A stretch of 64,000 nucleotides of DNA from Saccharopolyspora aridisoli (lineage in GTDB: Bacteria > Actinomycetota > Actinomycetes > Mycobacteriales > Pseudonocardiaceae), in NCBI RefSeq assembly GCF_004348445.1, contig NZ_SMKV01000017.1, positions 1 to 64,000 of the forward strand, read 5' to 3'. A model generated the notes under the pieces. It saw nothing but the letters and a program-made list of their open reading frames with translations, was not told where the DNA came from and searched no databases. A program made the translations under genes and the position numbers. Shown one piece after another: positions 25,226 through 34,979 of this stretch (within the stretch, counting starts at the first letter, position 1; each line of letters starts with the position of its first letter).

Positions 25226-25723
25226 ATGACCGAGGATGCCGCGTGCGCGGTCGCGCACGGCGAAGCGCCAGCCGATTCCGGGCAGCGAGTGCTGGCGGCG
25301 GTCTTCGCCTCGCCCGTCGCCGAACACCTGCTGCGCTACGGCCGGGACCTCGGCTATGCCACGATGCTCGTCGAACCCGATCCGGAACGTGCAGCGGGCC
25401 TGGACGCCCTGGCGGAGGTGCCGGAGCTGAGCCCCGGCACGGACCTGGTCGTCACCGACCACCACCGCGCCGAGCTCGGCCCCGTGCTGCGCGACGCGCT
25501 GCGGCACGAGGCCCGCTGGATCGGGATCATGGGCAATCCTCGCCACGAGGGCCCGCACGTCCAGGCCCTGCGCGATCTCGGCGTGGACGATTCCCAGATC
25601 GATCGGGTGCACCGGCCCATCGGGCTCAACATCGGCTCGCGCACACCCCCCGAGATCGCCATCGCCACGCTGGCCGGACTCATCGCAGACCGCAACGGAA
25701 AACCCGGCGGCTTCGAGTTCTGA
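25226..25723 (+). CDS. XdhC/CoxI-like Rossmann protein (C-terminal domain only)
   Basis: A 165-residue protein matching the XdhC Rossmann domain: VFASPVAEHLLRYGRDLGYATMLVEPDPER, TDLVVTDHH, WIGIMGNPRH and the closing VHRPIGLNIGSRTPPEIAIATLA. XdhC proteins help insert or sulfurate the molybdenum cofactor of xanthine-dehydrogenase-type enzymes. The usual N-terminal XdhC_CoxI domain (about 100 residues) is missing, as in some stand-alone family members. A molybdenum hydroxylase small-subunit gene begins at 63.5 kb but is too far to be an operon partner. Confidence 0.75.
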   Translation: MTEDAACAVAHGEAPADSGQRVLAAVFASPVAEHLLRYGRDLGYATMLVEPDPERAAGLDALAEVPELSPGTDLVVTDHHRAELGPVLRDALRHEARWIGIMGNPRHEGPHVQALRDLGVDDSQIDRVHRPIGLNIGSRTPPEIAIATLAGLIADRNGKPGGFEF

Positions 25724-26465
25724 TCCCTCGCCCCGGGTCGATCCGGGTGGTTGAGCTCCGCGCGCCCGACGACGGGCGCAGAGGGAGGTTTCGCGTCGCC
25801 CGGCGTCTCTTCGGGAACTGAGTCCGGTGTTGTTCCTGGGCGCGCGGGGGAGGCGAACCCGGTGAACGGGTCGCGGTGCTGTCGCCGAACACCCACCTGC
25901 TGCTGGGAGCGGGACCGCGCGACCGATGTGATCGCCGACGCCGAAGCTCTCACAACGCATCGACACCGGCGCGTGGGCGGTGCAGGCACATGAGGCCTGT
26001 GCCGAGGACGACGCGAACCAGTGGCCGGAGCGGCTCAAGCTCGGCGACGCGATGGCCTACGGCGGCCAGGTCCTCGAGAGCCACGCCAACTGCCTGAGCT
26101 GACCCAGATGCTGGGCGACCAAGCCGCCGAGCTCTACCACCGCGGTCGGCGGCAGACCCAGCAGGCCAGGCAAGCCCACGACAAGGCGGGCTTGGGCTTG
26201 AAACTGGTGGCGGGGATCCGGGAGACGTGCGGTGGCGATTTCGGCGTGCTGGTCGGTGCGCCGAGTACCTCGTGCGGCGGCAGACCCGAACAACCGCAAT
26301 GGATGTCGAATTTCCGCGGTGCCAGGAGAGCCTCGATCACGATGAATGGACTTACCGCGCCAATTCATGCGCGTTGGCTCAGCGGTTCGAAACTCGTTGG
26401 GCGTTTAGGACGGAAGCGTTGCGCACCTGGCCGCCCTACTTGACCTGCACCCGCGCCCTCACGAG
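25724..26465. other. Poorly coding stretch, possible decayed gene
   Basis: No intact gene is convincing. On the plus strand 25948-26102 reads as protein-like sequence (RIDTGAWAVQAHEACAEDD, then ERLKLGDAMAYGGQVLESH) but has no start codon in context and stops at 26102; a neighbouring frame continues with LGDQAAELYHRGRRQTQQ. This could be a broken small gene. I do not recognise the family. Confidence 0.35.
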
Positions 26466-27083
26466 CTAGACGGCGTCGGCCTCGATGGCGGTGTGGGTGC
26501 GGATGACGCGCGCGGGAACCCCGGCCAGCACGCTGTTGGGCGGGTAGACCCCGGCCGTCACCTGGGCTCCGGAGGCGACGATCGAGTTCTCGCCGATCTG
26601 CGCCCCGGCGAGGATGACCGATCCGGTGCTGATCACGGTGCCTGAACCGATGGTCACCGGTCGCACGGGCAGCGGCCACTGCGCGGCGACGGGCACGTCG
26701 GTGAGGTCATGGCGGTGGTGGTGGTCGACGATCGTCACCCGGCTGGAGGTCCACACGTCGTCACCCAGAACCACCGACGACATGGCTAAGATCTCGGAGT
26801 TGCGACCGAGCACGCAGCGATCACCCAGCACGATCATCGGTTCGCCGTCGCCGAGAACGGCTCCGGGCAAGCCCGCCGAGAGCACCGAGTGCTCGTTGAT
26901 GATGCAGTCCGCGCCGATGTGGATGCGTTCGGCCCCGGTCAGCGCCCCTTGCGGGAACGCCAGGTGGCTGCGGGCCCCCATCGACCCGAACCGGCGGCCT
27001 TCCCGGGTCCGCGCGGTGATGGCTGCGCCCCTGCGCGCCCACCGCCACCAAGCCCGCGTCAGCCGGCCCATCCAACGGTTCAT
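26466..27083 (-). CDS. Hexapeptide-repeat acyltransferase
   Basis: A 205-residue protein. After a basic N-terminal helix, it has left-handed beta-helix repeats from about residue 60 to the end, such as IHIGADCIINEHSVL, IVLGDRCVLGRN, VTIGSGTVISTGSVILAGAQIGENSIVASGAQV and the final GVPARVI. The HHHRHDLTD loop is the usual place of the acyl-transfer His. Such enzymes O- or N-acetylate sugars or other small molecules. ATG start has GAGG 7 bases upstream. It stands alone, so the acceptor is unknown. Confidence 0.8.
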   Translation of the reverse strand: MNRWMGRLTRAWWRWARRGAAITARTREGRRFGSMGARSHLAFPQGALTGAERIHIGADCIINEHSVLSAGLPGAVLGDGEPMIVLGDRCVLGRNSEILAMSSVVLGDDVWTSSRVTIVDHHHRHDLTDVPVAAQWPLPVRPVTIGSGTVISTGSVILAGAQIGENSIVASGAQVTAGVYPPNSVLAGVPARVIRTHTAIEADAV

Positions 27084-27474
27084 CTGTCGACCTCGAACAA
27101 CGACGCGTTCCAACACGAGCAAGCCCTACCCAGCGGTAGGAAAGCTACCGTAACCGGCTCCGCCCCGGCCCTCGAACACCTGTCGCCGGGGTGCTCCAGC
27201 GCTCCCCGCACCTGGACTGGCGCTCATGAGCGTGGACAGGCGTCAGTGTCGGTACGAACCGTCCTCGTTCCATGTCCCGCAACTGCGGTCAGTCCAGACC
27301 AGAACTGCCCGCTGCCGGACTCGCCGCCGAAGTCGCCGGCCATTCGCGCCGAGTGGCCGGCGGAGATCGATCTCGTGGCTGGAGGTGTCCGACGTGTGAT
27401 TTGCTGGGGCTTGTGCCCGGCTCGCCGCGGGTTCGCTCGCGAGCGGTGAACGACGTACTGCGGAGGTGCGAGGA
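27084..27474. other. Intergenic region, nothing recognisable
   Basis: It contains the promoter of the leftward acyltransferase and of the rightward DUF4236 gene. I see no strong dyads or credible small genes. Confidence 0.4.
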
Positions 27475-27660
27475 ATGGGATTTCACCTGCACAGGAGGGT
27501 GAGGCTGGGACCGATCTACCTCAACGTCCACAACACGCGCATCACGTCGTGGGGGTTCAAGCTCGGCCGGTTCAGCCGGAACATGACGCACGGCAAGACG
27601 ACCATCGACACCCCGGGACCGGGGCGCTACACGTTCCACGGCAAGCGTCGGCGTCGGTGA
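27475..27660 (+). CDS. Small DUF4236-like protein
   Basis: A 61-residue, very basic protein. MGFHLHRRVRLGPIYLNV at the start followed by short Gly/Thr-rich strands and PGPGRYTFHGKRRRR at the end matches the DUF4236 layout (a short beta-rich domain of unknown function). ATG start with GGAGG 8 bases upstream. A strong hairpin follows. Confidence 0.65.
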   Translation: MGFHLHRRVRLGPIYLNVHNTRITSWGFKLGRFSRNMTHGKTTIDTPGPGRYTFHGKRRRR

Positions 27661-27673
27661 GCTGAGTTGGGAA

Positions 27674-27712
27674 GAGGTGGACCGGAAGTGGGGTGGCATT
27701 CCGGTCCACCTC
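27674..27712. terminator. 14-bp perfect hairpin between convergent small genes
   Basis: Arms 27674-27687 and 27699-27712 are exact complements around an 11-base loop; it lies 13 bases after the DUF4236 stop and 14 bases beyond the leftward small-peptide stop, so it can end both transcripts. Confidence 0.8.
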
Positions 27713-27726
27713 GGATCACGGGGTTG

Positions 27727-27921
27727 TTACGGAAGGGTCTGCGACACTGCCGCGGGGGCGACGGCAGGCGCAGGTTCGGGGGTGGGTGCCGCGAGTGCCT
27801 GAGTGGTCGGGGCGATGGTGGCCATGGCCAGGACCGCGGCAGCGGCGAGACCATGCGTCAGGCGGGTCGGGTCCTCGCGGACGGACTCCGGGAGCACGTG
27901 GAGAAGACGCTGGCGGAACAC
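27727..27921 (-). CDS. Small putative secreted peptide
   Basis: A 64-residue product with a charged N-terminal segment, a hydrophobic core (HGLAAAAVLAMATIAP) and a likely cleavage site after QALA, leaving a mature tail of about 20 residues rich in Ala, Pro and Glu. GTG start with GGAAA just upstream. Secretion is predicted from the shape alone; no function is suggested. The shared terminator with DUF4236 supports it as a real transcript. Confidence 0.5.
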   Translation of the reverse strand: MFRQRLLHVLPESVREDPTRLTHGLAAAAVLAMATIAPTTQALAAPTPEPAPAVAPAAVSQTLP

Positions 27922-28309
27922 GACTTTCCTTTCAGGGCGCAGGGCTTGTCCGGGAGTGCGAGACGGAAGCGGTCCCAACCGTTCGGGGGTTCGGCTGCGT
28001 TCGGGGACGGCTGCCGCCGGACCGTTCCGTGCTCGCCTCACCGAAGGTAACCAGGGGTAGTCGTAGCTTCAAGATGTCTTCACGCGGACGAGGGATGAGC
28101 AGGCCAGCTACGCCTGATCGATTGCGGAGGGTAACCGATGGTGTTCATGTGCGACCAGCGAAAACGCCTTCCGGCACCAGCGCCTGTGACATCCGGCACA
28201 AGAGCAAGAAGTCCCTGGTCAGAGCGCCTTCTCGGTCGCGTCCGTGTTCGACCGCACGCGTTACCGCGTGAGCGGGGACACTGCGGGCTCGGCTCGGGCA
28301 AGTCCCGGC
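27922..28309. other. Intergenic region, nothing recognisable
   Basis: It lies between the leftward small peptide gene and the end of the leftward XRE regulator gene. Open frames here look like shadows; no clear hairpin or dyad. Confidence 0.4.
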
Positions 28310-29164
28310 TCACGGGCTGAGGTGGAGGTCCTGGGTGCCGATGACCCGGAGGAGGTCGAGCTTCTCCCTGGCGTCGGTGCCTTCCGCGGGGAAGTAGGCG
28401 AGCAGCTTGAGGTCCGCGTCCGGGGTGAGCAGCGTTTCGCAGTTGATCTCGACCACGCCGATCTCGCGGTGGACGAAGCGCTTCCGGTCCAGGTGGCGGA
28501 CTCCGACCTCGTGCCGTTCCCAGAGGTCGCGGAACTCCTCGCTGCACTCCAGCAGGTCCTCGACCAGGCTGGTGATGTCCTGCTCACCCGCGCGTCGGGA
28601 GTAGGTCGCGCGGAGGTCGCTGACCTGGGCCGCCGAGTTGTGCGCCCAGTCCTCTTCCGGCATCCCGGCCCGCACCTCGGGTTCGGTGAACCAGCGCCAC
28701 ACGACGCTGCGATGCCGTCCCCGGTACAACCGGTGGTCGCCCATGAGGGCGATCGCCAGCGGGTTCTGCCACCGGACCTCGTTGAGATCGGTGCAGATGA
28801 CGACCGGGACGTCGGTGAGCCGGTCGGCGAGGTCGATCAAGCCCGGCCGGACGTGTCCGCCTGCGCGGCGCGGCGGCGGTGTCAGGCCGGCCAGGTGGAA
28901 CAGGTGGTCGCGCTCGTCCAGGTTGTACCGCAACGCGCGCGCCAGACCTGCCACGACGGGCTCGGACGGGTGGGAACCCCGTTGCTGTTCCAGGCGCGTG
29001 TAGTAGTCGGTGGAGATCCCTGCGAGTTGGGCGACCTCGTCGCGTCGCAGGCCAGGCGTGCGTCGGCGGAGCCCCTCGGCCAAGCCGACGTCGGACGGGC
29101 GCAGCAGCGCGCGACGGCGGCGCAGGAAGTCGGCGAGCCCTGGTCGGTCGATCACGCCACCCAT
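28310..29164 (-). CDS. XRE-family regulator with MmyB-like ligand domain
   Basis: A 284-residue regulator. An N-terminal helix-turn-helix (about residues 30-85, RRDEVAQLAGISTDYYTRLEQQRG) is followed by an MmyB-like sensing domain with DLNEVRWQNPLAIALMGD and HREIGVVEINCETLL. Proteins of this type commonly sit divergent from an oxidoreductase they control, and here it is 92 bases from a divergent aldo/keto reductase gene. ATG at 29164; a GTG at 29155 is possible. Confidence 0.88.
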   Translation of the reverse strand: MGGVIDRPGLADFLRRRRALLRPSDVGLAEGLRRRTPGLRRDEVAQLAGISTDYYTRLEQQRGSHPSEPVVAGLARALRYNLDERDHLFHLAGLTPPPRRAGGHVRPGLIDLADRLTDVPVVICTDLNEVRWQNPLAIALMGDHRLYRGRHRSVVWRWFTEPEVRAGMPEEDWAHNSAAQVSDLRATYSRRAGEQDITSLVEDLLECSEEFRDLWERHEVGVRHLDRKRFVHREIGVVEINCETLLTPDADLKLLAYFPAEGTDAREKLDLLRVIGTQDLHLSP

Positions 29165-29256
29165 TCTCGGCCCGACCGCGCCCGCCAGCCAGGGAGCGCG
29201 CGTCCCTGGATGAAGCGGGCCTGTGCGGGGCCCGCGGGCGTGGCAACAGTGGTGGC

Positions 29257-30246
29257 ATGACTGCTCAGCTCAACACCCGCCGCCTCGGCGCCACCGGTCC
29301 CAACGCCTCCTCGCCCGGACTCGGCTGCATGGGCCTGTCCGGCGTCTACGGGCACACCGACGACGACCAGAGCCTCAAGGTCATTCACGCCTACCTCGAC
29401 GCAGGGGGCAGCGTCCTCGACACCGGCGACTTCTACGGTCACGGCCACAACGAGATGCTCATCGGCCGCGCGCTCAGGGATCGCGATCGCGATCAGGTCG
29501 TGCTATCGGTGAAGTTCGGCGCCATGCGCGGGCCGGACGGCGCCTCGCTCGGCATCGACGCGCGTCCCGAAGCGGTGCAGAACTTCCTGCACTTCTCCCT
29601 GCAGCGCCTCGGTGTCGACCACGTCGACGTCTACCGGCCGGCGAGGCTCGACCCCGACGTCCCCATCGAGGAGACCATCGGCGCGATGGCCGAGCTGGTC
29701 GACAAGGGCTACGTCCGCCACATCGGCCTCAGCGAGGTCGGCGCGGACACCCTCCGCCGCGCCGCGTCCGTGGCGCCCATCAGCGACCTGCAGATCGAGT
29801 ACTCGATGCTGACCCGCACGATCGAGGACGAGATCCTGCCGACCTGCCGGGAGCTCGGCATCGGCATCACCGCCTACGGCGTGCTCTCCCGGGGCCTCAT
29901 CGGCGGCAGCGGCGCCATCGGCGGCGGGCTGTCGTTCATGCCGCGCTTCCAGGAGGGCAACCGCGAGCACAACGAGGCGCTGGTGGCTCGGGTGCGCGAG
30001 GTCGCGGCCGAGAAGGACGCGACCGTCGCGCAACTGGCCATCGCGTGGGTCGCCGCGCAGGGCGAGGACGTCCTGCCCGTCGTCGGTGCGCGGCGACTGG
30101 AGCAGGTCGACTCGATGATCGGCAGCAACGCCGTTGCGCTCGATGCGGGCGACCTCGCCAGGATCGACGAACTCATCCCGCGCGGCGCCGTGCGCGGCGA
30201 CCGCTATCCGACCGCGCTCATGGCTCAGCTCGACAGCGAGAAGTGA
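29257..30246 (+). CDS. Aldo/keto reductase
   Basis: A 329-residue TIM-barrel reductase of the AKR11/12-like group. Asp and Tyr of the catalytic tetrad are seen in DTGDFYGHG and Lys in SVKFGAM. At the fourth position, where most members have YxHR, this protein reads VYRPARLDP, so the catalytic His is replaced. The same replacement occurs in a subset of actinobacterial members, as I recall. ITAYGVLSRGL and the NADPH-binding GARRLEQVDSMIGSN are normal. Probably regulated by the divergent XRE protein. Confidence 0.85.
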   Translation: MTAQLNTRRLGATGPNASSPGLGCMGLSGVYGHTDDDQSLKVIHAYLDAGGSVLDTGDFYGHGHNEMLIGRALRDRDRDQVVLSVKFGAMRGPDGASLGIDARPEAVQNFLHFSLQRLGVDHVDVYRPARLDPDVPIEETIGAMAELVDKGYVRHIGLSEVGADTLRRAASVAPISDLQIEYSMLTRTIEDEILPTCRELGIGITAYGVLSRGLIGGSGAIGGGLSFMPRFQEGNREHNEALVARVREVAAEKDATVAQLAIAWVAAQGEDVLPVVGARRLEQVDSMIGSNAVALDAGDLARIDELIPRGAVRGDRYPTALMAQLDSEK

Positions 30247-30253
30247 CCTGCCG

Positions 30254-31057
30254 TCAGGGCTTTCGGGCGATCAGGCCGTACTGGGGGACGCTCGGCTCGG
30301 ACGCGTCCGGGTTGCGCCAACGAACGCAGGAGACGATCCCGGGTTCGATGACCTCCAGGCCGTCGACGAACGCGGCGATCTCGTCCCCGCCCCTGGCGGT
30401 GATCGGCGGAGTGGCGTTGTCGTTCCAGAACGCCATCGCCTCGCGGTTGGCCTCGCCGTCGAGCTCGGTCGTCGGGTGGCTGATCACCACGTAGCTGCCG
30501 GACGGGATCGCCTCCACCAACTGCCTGACGATGTCGGTGGCCTGGGCGGTGTCGGGGATGAAGTTGAGGATGCCCAGCAGCATCACGGCCACCGGCCGCT
30601 CGAAGCTCAGCGTCCGCGAGGCAGCCCGCAGGATCTCGCCCGGGTGCCGGGCGTCGGCCTCGATGTAGTCGGTGCGGCCGAGCGCCGAGCTCGTCAGCAG
30701 CGCACGGGCGTGGGTGAGCACCAGCGGATCGTTGTCGACGTAGACGATGTGCGAGTCCGAGGCGATCCGCTGCGCCACCTGGTGGGTGTTGTTGGCCGAC
30801 GGCAGTCCGGTCCCGATGTCGAGGTACTGGCGGATGCCGGCCTCACCGGCCAGGTGCACGACCGCGCGCTCGAGGAACGCGCGGTCGGCGCGGGCCACGT
30901 CGGCGATCAGCGGGAACATGCCCTGGATGTGGTCGCCTACCTCGCGGTCGACGTCGTAGTTGTCCTTGCCGCCCAGCCAGTGGTTCCACACCCGCGCGTT
31001 GTGCGCGACCGTGGTGTTCACACCCCGAAGTGGAGCCCCAGCCGTCCAGTCGCTCAT
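30254..31057 (-). CDS. SAM-dependent methyltransferase, PF04672 (DUF574) family
   Basis: A 267-residue protein with the family hallmark ARVWNHWLGGKDNYDVDRE (residues about 21-39), motif I YLDIGTGLPSANNTH, and the VYVDNDPLVLTHARALL strand. This family is expanded in actinomycetes, often near regulators, and its substrates are mostly unknown. Its stop is 7 bases from the convergent reductase stop. Confidence 0.88.
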   Translation of the reverse strand: MSDWTAGAPLRGVNTTVAHNARVWNHWLGGKDNYDVDREVGDHIQGMFPLIADVARADRAFLERAVVHLAGEAGIRQYLDIGTGLPSANNTHQVAQRIASDSHIVYVDNDPLVLTHARALLTSSALGRTDYIEADARHPGEILRAASRTLSFERPVAVMLLGILNFIPDTAQATDIVRQLVEAIPSGSYVVISHPTTELDGEANREAMAFWNDNATPPITARGGDEIAAFVDGLEVIEPGIVSCVRWRNPDASEPSVPQYGLIARKP

Positions 31058-31108
31058 CTGCTGCTTCCTCCGAAGAACCGCTCCTCGAGGCGAAGTCCCA
31101 ACGTCCGG

Positions 31109-32974
31109 TCACTCCTCCGGAGCGGCCAAGGCGTCGAGCACGCCTTGGCCGTAGCGGTTGAGCTTGCCCTCGCCGATGCCGCTGATCGTCGCCAGTTCGT
31201 CCAACGTCGACGGTGCGACGGTGGCGATCTGCCGCAGGGTCGAGTCGTGGAAGATGATGAACGGCGCCTTGCCCTCTTCGCGCGCCACCTCCACCCGCCA
31301 CGCGCGCAGCTTCTGGAAGACCGGCTCGACCTCGGGTGGCATGTCCTGCGGCACCCGCTTGGAATCCCTCGCCTTCGTTTTGGCCACGGGTTTCTTCGCG
31401 GGCTCGGTGCGCAGCCACACCTGTCGCGGCTCCTCGCGGCGCAGCACCTCGGAGCTGCTGTCGGTGAGCACCAGCGTGCCGTAGTCGCCTTCGACGGCGA
31501 GCAGGCCTTGGGCCAGCAGCTGACGGATCACACCGCGCCACTCGTTGTCGCTGATGTCGACGCCCACGCCGAAGACGCTGAGATCTTCGTGGCGGAACTG
31601 CTCGACCTTCGGCGTCTTCTTGCCGCGCAGGATGTCGATGATCTGCCCGGCCCCGAACTTCTGGTTGCGCTCCCGCTGCAACCGCACGACCGTCGACAGC
31701 AGCTTCTGCGCGGCGACCGTGCCGTCCCAGGACTCCGGCGGGTTCAGGCACGTGTCGCAGTTGCCGCAGGGGTTCGATTCCGGCTGGCCGAAGTAGTCGA
31801 GCAGCTGCGAACGGCGGCACTGCACCGTCTCGCACAGCGCCAGCATCGAATCCAGGTGCCTGCTCTGGGTGCGGCGGTGCGCTTCGTCGCCATCGGAGTT
31901 GTCGATGAGCTTGCGCTGCTGCACCACGTCCTGCAGGCCGTAGGCCATCCAGGCGGTCGAGGGCAGGCCGTCGCGGCCCGCGCGACCGGTCTCCTGGTAG
32001 TAGCCCTCGATCGACTTGGGGAGGTCCAGGTGCGCCACGAACCGCACGTCGGGTTTGTCGATGCCCATGCCGAAGGCGATCGTGGCGACCATGACCAGTC
32101 CGTCCTCGCGCAGGAACCGGGACTGGTGCTCCGCGCGCACCGCCTTGTCCAGACCCGCGTGGTAGGGCAGCGCGGTGACGCCGTTGGCGGTCAGGAACTC
32201 GGCGGTGCGTTCCACCTCGGCGCGGGAGAGCCGGTAGACGATGCCGGACTCGCCCGGGTGCTCGGTCTGCAGCAGCTGCAGCAGCTGCCTGCGGGCGTCG
32301 TTCTTGGGTGCGATCCGGTACTGGATGTTGGGCCGGTCGAAGTCGGAGACGAAGTGCCGCGCCTCGGTCAGCTGCAGGCGGGTGGCGATCTCCTGCCGGG
32401 TGGCGGGTGTGGCGGTGGCGGTCAGCGCGATGCGCGGCACGTCGGGCCACCGCTCGTGCAGCACGGACAGCGCCAGGTAGTCGGGCCGGAAGTCGTGACC
32501 CCACTGGGCAACGCAGTGCGCTTCGTCGATGGCGAACAGCGCGACCTCACCACGCGCGAGCAGTTCCAGCGTCGAGTCGAGCCTGAGGCGTTCGGGGGCG
32601 AGGTAGAGCAGGTCCAGCTCGCCGTTGAGGTAGGCGTCCTCGGTGTCGCGGCGCTGCTGGTAGCTCTGCGTGGAGTTGAGGAAACCTGCGCGCACGCCCA
32701 GCGCGGCGAGCGCGTCGACCTGGTCCTGCATCAGGGCGATCAGCGGTGAGACGACGACGCCGACGCCGGGGCGCACCAGCGCCGGGACCTGGTAGCACAG
32801 TGACTTTCCGCCGCCGGTCGGCATGAGCACGAGGGCGTCGTCACCTGCGACCACGTGGTCGATGATCTCCTGCTGCGTGCCCCGGAAGGAGTCGTAGCCG
32901 AAGACTCGTCGCAGGACCTGCAGGGGTTCGGTGGTCTGGTCGGTCGCGGTTTCAGGAGACGCCACGGCGGGCAT
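31109..32974 (-). CDS. recQ: RecQ-family ATP-dependent DNA helicase
   Basis: A 621-residue superfamily 2 helicase. Walker A is [15 protein letters not shown] (about residue 50), the DExH box is [18 protein letters not shown], and motif VI is [13 protein letters not shown] four-Cys zinc site (CETVQCRR then CGNCDTC), winged-helix domain and a C-terminal HRDC domain (about 520-615) complete the RecQ architecture. It unwinds recombination intermediates during repair. Length and all motifs are normal. Monocistronic. Confidence 0.92.
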   Translation of the reverse strand: MPAVASPETATDQTTEPLQVLRRVFGYDSFRGTQQEIIDHVVAGDDALVLMPTGGGKSLCYQVPALVRPGVGVVVSPLIALMQDQVDALAALGVRAGFLNSTQSYQQRRDTEDAYLNGELDLLYLAPERLRLDSTLELLARGEVALFAIDEAHCVAQWGHDFRPDYLALSVLHERWPDVPRIALTATATPATRQEIATRLQLTEARHFVSDFDRPNIQYRIAPKNDARRQLLQLLQTEHPGESGIVYRLSRAEVERTAEFLTANGVTALPYHAGLDKAVRAEHQSRFLREDGLVMVATIAFGMGIDKPDVRFVAHLDLPKSIEGYYQETGRAGRDGLPSTAWMAYGLQDVVQQRKLIDNSDGDEAHRRTQSRHLDSMLALCETVQCRRSQLLDYFGQPESNPCGNCDTCLNPPESWDGTVAAQKLLSTVVRLQRERNQKFGAGQIIDILRGKKTPKVEQFRHEDLSVFGVGVDISDNEWRGVIRQLLAQGLLAVEGDYGTLVLTDSSSEVLRREEPRQVWLRTEPAKKPVAKTKARDSKRVPQDMPPEVEPVFQKLRAWRVEVAREEGKAPFIIFHDSTLRQIATVAPSTLDELATISGIGEGKLNRYGQGVLDALAAPEE

Positions 32975-33104
32975 CTTACGCAGCGGGTCGGACGTCTCCG
33001 GGTGCCCACACGCCCCCGGTGGACAGGCCCGGGGACGTGTCCGGATGTGACCTGCGTCGCCTTGGGGGAGCGCCGCGGTTCCCCTGGAATACTTCGTAAG
33101 GAAG

Positions 33105-33120
33105 ACTCGTTCTCGCGAGT
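33105..33120. promoter_or_regulatory. ACTCG...CGAGT dyad upstream of the monooxygenase pair
   Basis: ACTCG (33105-33109) and CGAGT (33116-33120) form an inverted repeat 53 bases before the monooxygenase start, in the gap between it and the divergent recQ gene. A weak candidate operator. Confidence 0.3.
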
Positions 33121-33172
33121 AGTTGAAGCTCGTACAAAACGGCGCGGGCTCGGGTTCAGTAGGGAGTTCACA

Positions 33173-34279
33173 ATGCAGTTCGGGATCTTCTCGGTCAGTG
33201 ACGTGACGACTGACCCGACCACCGGCCGAACCCCGACCGAGGCCGAGCGGATTCAGGCGATGGTGCGGATCGCGCTCAAGGCCGAAGAGGTCGGACTCGA
33301 CGTCTTCGCCACCGGCGAACACCACAACCCGCCGTTCGTGGCTTCCTCGCCGACGACGATGCTCGGCTACATCGCGGCCCAGACCAAGGACCTCGTCCTG
33401 TCGACCTCCACCACGCTGATCACCACGAACGACCCGGTGAAGATCGCCGAGGACTTCGCGGTGCTGCAGCACCTGGCAGGCGGCCGGGTGGACGTGATGA
33501 TGGGGCGTGGCAACACCGGGCCCGTCTACCCGTGGTTCGGCCAGGACATCCGGCAGGGCATCCCGCTGGCCATCGAGAACTACGCGCTGCTGCACCGGTT
33601 GTGGCGGGAGGACGTCGTCGACTGGGAGGGCAAGTTCCGCACCCCGCTCCAGTCGTTCACCGCGACCCCGCGTCCGCTCGACGGCGTGGCTCCGTTCGTG
33701 TGGCACGGCTCGATCCGCTCGCCCGAGATCGCCGAGCAGGCCGCCTACTACGGCGACGGGTTCTTCCACAACAACATCTTCTGGCCGGCTGAGCACACCA
33801 AGCGCATGGTGCGGCTCTACCGGCAGCGCTACGAGCACTACGGGCACGGCAAGGCCGACCAGGCCATCGTCGGCCTCGGCGGCCAGGTGTTCATGCGCAA
33901 GAACTCCCAGGACGCCGTCCGCGAGTTCCGGCCCTACTTCGACAACGCCCCGGTCTACGGCGGCGGACCGTCGCTGGAGGACTTCAGCCAGGCCACCCCG
34001 CTGACCGTCGGCAGCCCGCAGCAGGTCATCGACCGCACGCTGAGCTTCCGCGAGAACGTTGGCGACTACCAGCGCCAGCTGTTCCTGATGGACCACGCCG
34101 GTCTGCCGCTCAAGACGGTGCTGGAGCAGCTCGACATCCTCGGCGAGGAGGTCGTGCCGGTGCTGCGCGAGGAGTTCGCCAAGCTCAAGCCCGCGCACGT
34201 GCCGGACGCCCCGACCCACCAGTCCCTGCTCGCCGCCAAGCGACAGGACGGGGAAGAGCAGCAGGAGGTCGCAGAATGA
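33173..34279 (+). CDS. LLM-class flavin-dependent monooxygenase, CE1758-like
   Basis: A 368-residue luciferase-like TIM-barrel enzyme. The N-terminus [12 protein letters not shown], the [10 protein letters not shown] segment with the active-site His region, [37 protein letters not shown], and a [13 protein letters not shown] end match the LLM family member always paired with its own FMN reductase. It uses reduced flavin and oxygen on an unknown substrate. ATG has AGGGAG 6 bases upstream. ATGA overlap with the reductase gene couples the two. Confidence 0.88.
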   Translation: MQFGIFSVSDVTTDPTTGRTPTEAERIQAMVRIALKAEEVGLDVFATGEHHNPPFVASSPTTMLGYIAAQTKDLVLSTSTTLITTNDPVKIAEDFAVLQHLAGGRVDVMMGRGNTGPVYPWFGQDIRQGIPLAIENYALLHRLWREDVVDWEGKFRTPLQSFTATPRPLDGVAPFVWHGSIRSPEIAEQAAYYGDGFFHNNIFWPAEHTKRMVRLYRQRYEHYGHGKADQAIVGLGGQVFMRKNSQDAVREFRPYFDNAPVYGGGPSLEDFSQATPLTVGSPQQVIDRTLSFRENVGDYQRQLFLMDHAGLPLKTVLEQLDILGEEVVPVLREEFAKLKPAHVPDAPTHQSLLAAKRQDGEEQQEVAE

Positions 34280-34878
34280 GCGAGCACGACATCGTCGTGG
34301 TCTCGGCCGGGCTCAGCACCCCGTCCTCGACGCGGATGCTGGCCGACCGGCTGGCCGCGGCCACCGCGCGCAACACCCCGGTCAACGTCCGGGTCGTGGA
34401 GCTGCGCGACCACGCCACGGAGATCGCCAACAACTTCGTCACCGGGTTCGCCGCCCCGGAGCTGGAGGAGGTGCTCGGAGCGGTGCGCAAGGCAGACGGC
34501 CTGATCGCGATCACCCCGATCTTCCAGGCGTCCTACAGCGGGCTGTTCAAGTCCTTCTTCGACGTGCTCGACAAGGACGCACTGGCGGGGAAACCGGTGG
34601 TCATCGGTGCGACCGGTGGTTCGGCCCGGCACTCGCTGGCGTTGGAGCACGCGATGCGGCCGATGTTCGCCTACCTGCACGCCGTGGTCGCGCCGACCTC
34701 GGTGTACGCGGCTTCGGAAGACTGGGCCACCGGTGGTGAGAGCACGCTGGCCGACCGCGTCGAGCGCGCGGCCGGTGAGCTGGCGGCGCTCATCGAGCAG
34801 CGACCGGCGGTCCGGGCCGCCGACCCGTTCGACGAGCCGGTCCCGTTCGAACAACTCCTGGCGCAACAGCAGCACTGA
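34276..34878 (+). CDS. NAD(P)H-dependent FMN reductase, CE1759-like
   Basis: A 200-residue flavodoxin-like reductase. It has [19 protein letters not shown] for the flavin phosphate, [19 protein letters not shown] and the [21 protein letters not shown] segment. It would supply reduced FMN to the monooxygenase encoded just upstream; the 4-base ATGA overlap supports equal amounts of the two. A hairpin-like element follows. Confidence 0.9.
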   Translation: MSEHDIVVVSAGLSTPSSTRMLADRLAAATARNTPVNVRVVELRDHATEIANNFVTGFAAPELEEVLGAVRKADGLIAITPIFQASYSGLFKSFFDVLDKDALAGKPVVIGATGGSARHSLALEHAMRPMFAYLHAVVAPTSVYAASEDWATGGESTLADRVERAAGELAALIEQRPAVRAADPFDEPVPFEQLLAQQQH

Positions 34879-34884
34879 AGCCCC

Positions 34885-34930
34885 GCGCACGCCCCCTCCC
34901 ACCGCCGATCGCGAGGGGAGGGGCCTGCGC
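34885..34930 (+). terminator. Imperfect hairpin after the FMN reductase gene
   Basis: Arms at 34885-34902 and 34913-34930 pair at 14 of 18 positions. It begins 7 bases after the stop and lies before the glutamine-synthetase-like gene. Confidence 0.5.
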
Positions 34931-34979
34931 GGGCTGGAATCCGCTGCGGCGGGTGCGCTGCGGCCACTACCGTGGGTGC

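Noticed and set aside
26370..26410. tRNA-like GGTTCGAAAC sequence
   Set aside because: The bases around the T-loop-like motif do not pair into a five-base T stem, and no acceptor or anticodon arms can be drawn.
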